Positions 58,148 to 64,000 of a stretch of 64,000 nt of DNA are shown here, one piece after another. Position 1 is the stretch's first letter, and each line of letters starts with the position of its first letter. Origin of the DNA: Cryomorphaceae bacterium 1068 (lineage in GTDB: Bacteria > Bacteroidota > Bacteroidia > Flavobacteriales_D > Cryomorphaceae); contig JAPVXR010000001.1 in the NCBI GenBank assembly GCA_027214385.1, forward strand, positions 372,001 through 436,000. The letters run 5' to 3'. The notes beneath the pieces are model-generated. The model saw nothing but the letters and a program-made list of their open reading frames with translations, did no database searches and had not been told where the DNA came from. The translations under genes and the position numbers were made by a program.

Positions 58148-61100
58148 ATGTTTCTGATTTTTGATACCGAGACCACCGGTCTTCCCAATAATTACAATGC
58201 TCCTGTAACCGATAGCGAGAACTGGCCCCGAGTCGTTCAGATCGCTTGGCAGTTGCACGACGAAACGGGAAAACTGATCTCGGCCGAAAATCTGATTGTA
58301 AAACCGGATGGTTTTACCATTCCGTACAACTCAGTGAAAATTCACGGGATTACCACCGAGCGAGCGCTGGAAGAGGGGCTTCCTCTCACAGAAGTCTTGG
58401 CGAGATTTGAAGAGGCTCGAGCCAAAGCCAAATACGTTGCCGGTCACAACATTGAATTCGACGTCAACGTCATCGGTGCTGAATTCTTCAGAGCAGGATT
58501 GCCTTATCCCGTCGTTGATGCGCCTCAGCTCGATACCAAAGATCTTTCGACTGAGTATTGTGCCATTCCCGGTGGAAGAGGCGGTAAGTTTAAATGGCCT
58601 ACACTCACCGAACTCCACCACAAATTATTCGGAGTGGGGTTTGAAGATGCCCACGATGCGGCTTACGATGTGGACGCAACGGCAAAGTGCTTCTTCGCGC
58701 TGATCGAGCGAAAAGTCTTCACGGTCGACGAAGTAACCAATCCCGCCGAGATCGTTTACGAGCCACCGACATTAGCCGCAGCCAATTTCAAGAAGGCTCC
58801 CGAAATGGCTCCCGAAACGGCCACCGACCTCAAGCAGGTCAATAAAGCTGATATCGGAGAGATGGAAGACATGGTCTTCGCACACCTTCATTGCCACACG
58901 CAGTTTTCGATACTCCAATCTACGTCTACTGTGGGTAGTTTGGTGGCTAAGGCCAAAGAATACGGCATGCCTGCCGTGGCAATGACCGATCATGGAAATA
59001 TGATGGCGGCCTTTCACTTCGTGCGTGAGGCTTTGGCAAATGATGTCACTCCGATTGTGGGTTGTGAATTCAACCTTAGCGCTGATCTCGCTGACAAAAC
59101 CAAAAAAGACAACGGATACCAGACCGTTCTTTTGGCCAAGAATAAGGCGGGTTACCACAATTTGGCCAAGCTTTCTTCGATCTCATTCACTCAAGGGTTT
59201 TACTACGTTCCTCGAATCGATCGCAAAACACTTATCGAACTAAAAGGAGACATCATTGCCACCACTGGTGGACTTTGGGGAGAGGTGCCTTTCTTGATTC
59301 TAAACGTTGGCGAAAGCCAAGCTGAGGAGGCCTTCGTTTGGTGGAAAGAGCAATTCGGTGAGGATTTTTACATCGAGCTCAATCGTCACGGAATTCCGGA
59401 AGAGGACATCGTTAACGAGACGTTGATCAAGTTCGGAGAGAAGTATGGCGTAAAAGCAATCGCTTCAAACAATACCTATTACACCGATAAAAGTGATGCC
59501 ACCACACACGACATTCTGCTCTGTGTGCGCGATGCCGAATCGGTGAACAAACCGAAGAAATACGTTGGAAAGCGCGGGCGCGAATACCGCTATGGCTTTC
59601 CCAACGACGAGTTTTATTTCAAGTCGGGGGATGAGATGAAGAAGCTCTTTGCCGACATGCCGCAGGCCATTGAGAATATGGAAGAACTGTTGGCAAAATT
59701 CGAGAGTTACGAGCTAGCGAGCGAAGTACTTCTGCCCAAATTTGATATTCCTGAGCAATTTCTTGATGCCAAGGATAATGAAGACGGCGGAAAAAGAGGA
59801 GAGAACGCCTACCTGCGCCATCTTACTCTTGAAGGCGCGAAGAAGCGCTATGGGGAAATCACTCCCGAAATTCAGGAGCGCCTCGATTTTGAGCTGCAAA
59901 CTATCGAGAACACCGGCTATCCGGGTTACTTTTTGATCGTTCAGGATTTTTGCCGAGAGGCTCGCGATCAGGGTGTTTCCGTTGGGCCAGGCCGTGGGTC
60001 CGCCGCAGGATCGGCTGTAGCCTATTGCATTGGTATCACGAATGTGGATCCGATCAAGTACGACCTCCTTTTCGAGCGTTTCCTCAATCCCGATCGTGTA
60101 TCGCTTCCCGATATCGATATCGACTTTGACGACGAAGGCCGCCAAAAAGTAATCGATTATGTAATTGAAAAATATGGTTCCAATCAGGTAGCTCAAATTA
60201 TAACCTACGGGACGATGGCGGCCAAATCGTCTGTACGCGATGCAGGTCGTGTGATGGAGTTGTCTCTTTCTGATACTGATCGCATTGCGAAGCTTATCCC
60301 CAACTCGAAGCTGAAGAAGCTGTTCAAAATGGACGACAAGACCATCAAAGACAGTTTTCGCGATGATGAGGTGGTTGGTATCAATGAACTTTTGGCTTTA
60401 GCCAAAGGAAAAGGATTGGAGTCGGACGTGGTGAACCAGGCCCACTCTATGGAGGGTTCTGTCAGGAATACCGGGATTCATGCCTGTGGAGTGATCATTA
60501 CCCCTGATGACATCACCAAATTCGTTCCTGTCGCTCTTGCGAAGGACAGCGACATGTGGTGTACGCAGTTCGACAACTCCGTGGTAGAAGATGCCGGACT
60601 ACTCAAGATGGACTTCCTCGGGTTGAAAACGCTTACCCTGATTAAGGATGCCGTGGTGATTGTAAAAGAGCGGTATGGGACTGATATTGATCCCGATGAA
60701 ATTCCACTAGACGACCCAAAAACGTACGAGCTTTTCCAGCGCGGTGATACAGTTGGAGTTTTCCAATACGAATCGCCAGGGATGCAGGCGCATATGAAGG
60801 ACTTGAAGCCGACGACCTTTGATGACCTCATTGCCATGAACGCCCTCTACCGTCCGGGGCCGATGGAGTACATTCCCAGCTTCATTCGCCGGAAGCACGG
60901 AGAAGAGGAAATTTCTTACGACTTGCCTGATTGCGAAGAGCTTTTGACCAGTACCTACGGAATCACCGTCTACCAAGAGCAGGTGATGTTGCTTTCGCAA
61001 AAATTGGCTGATTTCACCAAAGGTGAGGCCGACGTTTTGCGAAAGGCAATGGGTAAGAAGAAGCACGATGTCCTGGCCAAAATGAAGCCTCAGTTCATCG

Positions 61101-62425
61101 AGCAGGCCAAAGCCAAGGGCCACGATGAAAAGGTACTGGAAAAGATTTGGAAGGATTGGGAAGCTTTTGCATCCTACGCCTTCAACAAGTCTCACTCCAC
61201 TTGCTACGCTTGGGTGGCCTTTCAAACGGCGTATCTTAAGGCTAATTATCCCGCAGCCTACATGGCTTCGGTGCTCAGCAATAACATGAACGATATCAAG
61301 CAGGTGACCTTCTTTATGGAAGAGTGTCGCCGCTTGGGAACGCCTGTACTCGGGCCGAGTGTGAATGAGTCAAATCTGAAATTCACTGTCAACGAAAACG
61401 ATCAAATTCGCTTTGGAATGGCGGCCATCAAAGGAGTAGGGGGGAATGCCGTGCGTGCCATTGTCGAAGAGCGCGAAGCCAACGGTCCTTACAAAGATAT
61501 TTATGACTTCGTGACGCGTACGGACAAGAGACACGTCAACAGAAAATGCTTGGAAAACCTAGCATTGGCAGGAGCCTTGGACTGTTTTGAATCCGTTCAC
61601 CGCAGTCAGTACTTTGCCGAGACAGCGAGTGGTGCCAACTTCGCCGAACAATTGGTGAAATTTGGAGGAGCCTTGCAAGATTCACAGGATGCCCCACCCG
61701 ACCTTTTCGGAAATACCGTAGCCGTAGAAGTGCAAACTCCCGTAGCCCCTCCTGTGGCTCCATGGGGTACACTGGAGCGATTGAACAAAGAGAAGGAAGT
61801 AGTCGGGATTTACATCTCAGCCCATCCACTTGACGATTTTAAGCTGGAGCTTGAAAACTTCACCCGTGGTGATATTCGATTGCTCAGCGACCTCCATCCG
61901 ATCAATGGAAAGGAATTGGCATTAGCCGGAATGATGGGAGCCGTTCAGCACCGTATGAGCAAAAACGGAAATCCCTTTGGAACTTTCGAGCTGGAAGACT
62001 TTTTCGATACCCATAAGTTCTTCCTTTTTGCTGAAGACTACTTGAAGTTGAAACACTTTTTGATCACAGGAGCTTTCGTATTGGTTCGTGGGAAGGTCAT
62101 GCCCAAGAAATGGAGCAAGACAGGTGAGTTGGAATTTAAAATTACAGGAATCGAATTGCTAAATGAGCTCAGGGAGAAGCGCACCAAGAAAGTGCTGCTC
62201 GAGGTTAGAGCTGAGGATATTTCCGAGGAGTTACTGAAAGGATTGGAGCCGCTAATGCACAAAAATGGAAACGGAGGCACCTGCGCTGTGGAGTTTCGTG
62301 TGGTTGATCCTGTGCGAAAACTTTCCGTTCGTATGCCATCTCGATCTATGAGAATAGATTTATCCAATGATTCCATAAAGCAATTAGATACCATTCACGG
62401 AGTCAGCTACAAGTTAAAGGCTTAA
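58148..62425 (+). CDS. dnaE: DNA polymerase III alpha subunit with fused N-terminal 3'-5' exonuclease
   Basis: A 1425-residue replicative polymerase. Residues 1-185 form a DnaQ-like exonuclease with ExoI FDTETTGLP, ExoII HNIEFDVNVI and ExoIII HDAAYDVDA (the epsilon-type H-x-A-x-x-D). A PHP domain follows at about 240-520; it begins HLHCHTQFS (H246, H248), but three usual metal ligands are altered (see findings). The polymerase core has GPGRGSAAGSAVAY and the catalytic PDIDIDFDD near 653. Helix-hairpin and OB-fold regions end the protein. The exonuclease fusion is seen in Flavobacteriia. The start at 58148 (MFLIFDTET) begins the exonuclease fold and follows a promoter element; the codon at 58109 is unlikely. 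It carries out chromosome replication, with proofreading in cis. Confidence 0.95.
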   Translation: MFLIFDTETTGLPNNYNAPVTDSENWPRVVQIAWQLHDETGKLISAENLIVKPDGFTIPYNSVKIHGITTERALEEGLPLTEVLARFEEARAKAKYVAGHNIEFDVNVIGAEFFRAGLPYPVVDAPQLDTKDLSTEYCAIPGGRGGKFKWPTLTELHHKLFGVGFEDAHDAAYDVDATAKCFFALIERKVFTVDEVTNPAEIVYEPPTLAAANFKKAPEMAPETATDLKQVNKADIGEMEDMVFAHLHCHTQFSILQSTSTVGSLVAKAKEYGMPAVAMTDHGNMMAAFHFVREALANDVTPIVGCEFNLSADLADKTKKDNGYQTVLLAKNKAGYHNLAKLSSISFTQGFYYVPRIDRKTLIELKGDIIATTGGLWGEVPFLILNVGESQAEEAFVWWKEQFGEDFYIELNRHGIPEEDIVNETLIKFGEKYGVKAIASNNTYYTDKSDATTHDILLCVRDAESVNKPKKYVGKRGREYRYGFPNDEFYFKSGDEMKKLFADMPQAIENMEELLAKFESYELASEVLLPKFDIPEQFLDAKDNEDGGKRGENAYLRHLTLEGAKKRYGEITPEIQERLDFELQTIENTGYPGYFLIVQDFCREARDQGVSVGPGRGSAAGSAVAYCIGITNVDPIKYDLLFERFLNPDRVSLPDIDIDFDDEGRQKVIDYVIEKYGSNQVAQIITYGTMAAKSSVRDAGRVMELSLSDTDRIAKLIPNSKLKKLFKMDDKTIKDSFRDDEVVGINELLALAKGKGLESDVVNQAHSMEGSVRNTGIHACGVIITPDDITKFVPVALAKDSDMWCTQFDNSVVEDAGLLKMDFLGLKTLTLIKDAVVIVKERYGTDIDPDEIPLDDPKTYELFQRGDTVGVFQYESPGMQAHMKDLKPTTFDDLIAMNALYRPGPMEYIPSFIRRKHGEEEISYDLPDCEELLTSTYGITVYQEQVMLLSQKLADFTKGEADVLRKAMGKKKHDVLAKMKPQFIEQAKAKGHDEKVLEKIWKDWEAFASYAFNKSHSTCYAWVAFQTAYLKANYPAAYMASVLSNNMNDIKQVTFFMEECRRLGTPVLGPSVNESNLKFTVNENDQIRFGMAAIKGVGGNAVRAIVEEREANGPYKDIYDFVTRTDKRHVNRKCLENLALAGALDCFESVHRSQYFAETASGANFAEQLVKFGGALQDSQDAPPDLFGNTVAVEVQTPVAPPVAPWGTLERLNKEKEVVGIYISAHPLDDFKLELENFTRGDIRLLSDLHPINGKELALAGMMGAVQHRMSKNGNPFGTFELEDFFDTHKFFLFAEDYLKLKHFLITGAFVLVRGKVMPKKWSKTGELEFKITGIELLNELREKRTKKVLLEVRAEDISEELLKGLEPLMHKNGNGGTCAVEFRVVDPVRKLSVRMPSRSMRIDLSNDSIKQLDTIHGVSYKLKA

Positions 62426-62450
62426 TTTTGTGCCCTATTTGAACAACGTC

Positions 62451-62477
62451 GTTTAGTTGTCAAAGCGACAACGAAAC
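62451..62477 (+). repeat. 27-bp dyad upstream of the thioredoxin gene
   Basis: Arms GTTTaGTTGTC and GACAACgAAAC (11 bases each, one mismatch) around a 5-base spacer. It is not followed by a T-run, and a -7 element lies 6 bases downstream, so an operator or leader structure is more likely than a terminator. Confidence 0.55.
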
Positions 62478-62483
62478 TTGAAA

Positions 62484-62491
62484 TACTTTTG
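62484..62491 (+). promoter_or_regulatory. -7 promoter element of the thioredoxin gene
   Basis: TACTTTTG matches TAnnTTTG and lies 18 bases before the ATG at 62510. A TTG within the upstream dyad is 24 bases away, slightly long for a -33 element. Confidence 0.45.
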
Positions 62492-62509
62492 ATCTCAAAT
62501 TATACTATC

Positions 62510-62827
62510 ATGGCAGTTGAATTTACACAAGCAAACTTCGAAGAAATGGCACTTAAATCAGACAAACCGGTTTTGATCGATTTCTGGGCAGAATGGTGCG
62601 GACCATGCAGAATGGTCGGACCTGTAGTCGAAGAGATTGCAAAAGAATACGATGGAAAAGCCGTTATCGGAAAAGTAAACGTGGATGAGAATCCTGAAAT
62701 TTCGATGAAGTACGGAATCCGTAACATTCCTACGATCCTTTTCTTGAAGAATGGAGAAGTAGTTGATAAGAGTGTAGGAGCTGTTCCTAAGAACGTTCTG
62801 ACTGAAAAGCTTGATAGCCAAATGTAA
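62510..62827 (+). CDS. trxA: Thioredoxin
   Basis: A 105-residue thioredoxin with the active site WCGPCR, preceded by VLIDFWAEW and followed by the cis-proline segment RNIPTILFLKNGE. It is a general cytosolic disulfide reductase. The ATG at 62510 (MAVEFTQ) is chosen over a TTG at 62489, which overlaps the promoter element. It has a dyad upstream of the promoter and its own downstream terminator. Confidence 0.96.
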   Translation: MAVEFTQANFEEMALKSDKPVLIDFWAEWCGPCRMVGPVVEEIAKEYDGKAVIGKVNVDENPEISMKYGIRNIPTILFLKNGEVVDKSVGAVPKNVLTEKLDSQM

Positions 62828-62992
62828 TCTGTGGCTGCCTGAATAATCCGCTACCTGCGTTATTCTTGTTTTGTAATCAGTCATTGACATTTGTCAACTC
62901 CCTGAATTCCAAAACTTCGAAAGCCTTGTTATCGAATTTTCATTTCAGCCACATTATTTGTTGTTAGTTCAGGCTAACTTTAAAAGTAATTA

Positions 62993-63017
62993 AAAGCGCC
63001 CCTAAGGCGCTTTTTTT
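62993..63017 (+). terminator. Rho-independent terminator between trxA and the DUF58 gene
   Basis: A perfect 8-bp stem AAAGCGCC/GGCGCTTT (62993-63000 with 63006-63013, 5-base loop) continuing into a T-run. It lies 165 bases past the trxA stop; nothing else is seen in that gap. Confidence 0.85.
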
Positions 63018-63047
63018 GGTTTAGCACCGTTGGTTTTTCTAACTTCG
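63015..63047 (+). promoter_or_regulatory. Promoter of the DUF58 gene
   Basis: A -33 TTTG (63015-63018) and a -7-like TAACTTCG (63040-63047) are 21 bases apart. The latter ends 5 bases before the ATG at 63053. The -33 lies in the T-run of the preceding terminator. Confidence 0.5.
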
Positions 63048-63052
63048 ACTTT

Positions 63053-63976
63053 ATGCCATTAAACATTGATCGCAATCGGTACCAAAACCTCACCAAGGTT
63101 GAATTCTTGGCCAAACAAGTGGTGGAGGGTTTCATTACCGGATTACATAAAAGTCCTTTTCACGGTTTCTCGGTAGAGTTTGCCGAACACCGTATATACA
63201 ATACAGGCGAGAGCACGCGACACATCGATTGGAAACTCGCAGCCAGAACAGAGAAGCTTTTCGTAAAACGCTACGAGGAGGAGACCAATTTACGCTGTCG
63301 GATTCTTCTTGATACTTCGGGATCCATGCGCTATCCCGAGCCAAAAGGCGACGATGAACACAGCAAGTTTACCTTTTCCGTTTATGCAGCCGCAGCTCTG
63401 ACTGAAATTATGCGTCGGCAACGAGATGCGGTAGGTTTTACCACCTTCGATGAAGGAGTGAATTTTCATTCACCGGCCAAGAGCACTACTGCACACCACA
63501 AATTTCTCTTCACCGAGATGGAGAAGATTATGGCGGATGAGGGAACAGGAGCTAAAACGTCTGCGGTTGACGCTTTTCACGAAGTCGCAGAGCGAATCCC
63601 GCGACGCTCCCTTGTGATTGTGTTCAGCGATATGTTCGACAATTCAGATCGTGAGGAAGAGCTGTTTTCAGCACTTCAGCATTTGAAGTTCAATAAACAT
63701 GAGGTGGTGCTTTTTCACGTTACAGACAAGAAGACCGAACTCGACTTCGATTTTGAAAACAGACCATATACCTTTATCGACACTGAAACAGGTGAGCAAG
63801 TGAAGGCGCACCCGAATGAGATACGGGAAACTTACCTCACGGAGATCAAAAAATTCCGAGAAGAGCTTAAAATTCGCTGTGGACAGTACGGTATTGATTT
63901 AGTTGAGGCCGATATTGCCGAAGGCTTTAATCAAATCTTGCTCAAGTTTTTGATTAAGAGGGGGAAAATGAAGTGA
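63053..63976 (+). CDS. DUF58 domain protein (vWA-like, MoxR-associated family)
   Basis: A 307-residue protein of the DUF58 family: EFLAKQVVEGFITGLHKSPFHGFSVEFAEHR at the start, STRHIDWKLAARTEKLFVKRYEEE, then a vWA-like MIDAS motif DTSGS near residue 90 and FSDMFD later. In many genomes it is encoded with a MoxR AAA+ ATPase and vWA/DUF4159 proteins and is thought to help assemble or activate envelope complexes. No MoxR gene is in the window; the next gene lies beyond the right edge. No membrane segment is seen. Confidence 0.9.
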   Translation: MPLNIDRNRYQNLTKVEFLAKQVVEGFITGLHKSPFHGFSVEFAEHRIYNTGESTRHIDWKLAARTEKLFVKRYEEETNLRCRILLDTSGSMRYPEPKGDDEHSKFTFSVYAAAALTEIMRRQRDAVGFTTFDEGVNFHSPAKSTTAHHKFLFTEMEKIMADEGTGAKTSAVDAFHEVAERIPRRSLVIVFSDMFDNSDREEELFSALQHLKFNKHEVVLFHVTDKKTELDFDFENRPYTFIDTETGEQVKAHPNEIRETYLTEIKKFREELKIRCGQYGIDLVEADIAEGFNQILLKFLIKRGKMK

Positions 63977-64000
63977 TTGCGAATCATTTCAAATCAAAGT

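Overview
The window is chromosomal DNA from a member of the Bacteroidota, most likely a marine or aquatic Flavobacteriia-type organism. The evidence is the gene content. There are two proteins with type IX secretion (T9SS) C-terminal sorting domains, a PorE-like OmpA/PD40 protein, two TonB-dependent receptors with carboxypeptidase-regulatory N-terminal domains, a DUF4249 partner lipoprotein, LytS/LytTR signalling, DUF4295/DUF4924/DUF4159 proteins, a fused alpha-keto acid dehydrogenase E1 and a DnaE with a fused proofreading exonuclease. The -7 element TAnnTTTG typical of this phylum recurs upstream of genes, and good Shine-Dalgarno sequences are mostly absent. No rRNA, tRNA, CRISPR array, insertion sequence or prophage was seen.

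Layout. 1-5.7 kb: a cut-off secreted agmatine/peptidyl-arginine deiminase-like protein, a BlaI/BlaR1-type sensor pair with two operator dyads, an esterase, a hypothetical protein, MltF and an ACP phosphodiesterase-like protein. 5.7-9.6 kb: LytS-type kinase and LytTR regulator, a SiaC-like protein, then a small gene, an OmpH-like lipoprotein and DUF4924. 9.6-19.9 kb: M42 peptidase, a TPR plus PorE-like operon, a 1105-residue T9SS-exported beta-propeller protein, MnmD, a Nudix hydrolase, a hypothetical protein and MurQ. 19.9-29.7 kb (all minus strand): T9SS-exported esterase with a TonB-dependent receptor, fused E1, a small membrane protein, and a PspC/PadR operon preceded by a 30-codon ORF.

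29.9-43.9 kb (plus strand): a tiny lipoprotein, CinA, the L28-L33-DUF4295-FtsY-RimO translation cluster, EttA, HisS overlapping HutH, a membrane protein, an alpha/beta hydrolase, and a TonB receptor with its DUF4249 partner. 44-57.2 kb (mostly minus): a DASS transporter with DUF4159, RsmE, PckA, DUF423, a three-gene cassette of exported lipoproteins with CsgG and LPP20 character, a saccharopine dehydrogenase-like enzyme (plus), a lipoprotein, and rpsP-rimM-trmN6 in which S16 carries an exceptionally long acidic tail. 57.4-64 kb (plus): HD hydrolase, DnaE, thioredoxin and a DUF58 protein.

Most genes are housekeeping or envelope functions. The items most worth a second look are the CsgG/LPP20 lipoprotein cassette with no curli genes beside it, the DnaE whose PHP site has decayed while an epsilon-like exonuclease is fused in front, the S16 tail that has grown by DNA duplication, the PadR operon with three phased AGTAC repeats and a translationally coupled mini-ORF, and the BlaI dyads overlapping a near-leaderless promoter. 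All functional statements rest on motif recognition by eye; no database search was run.
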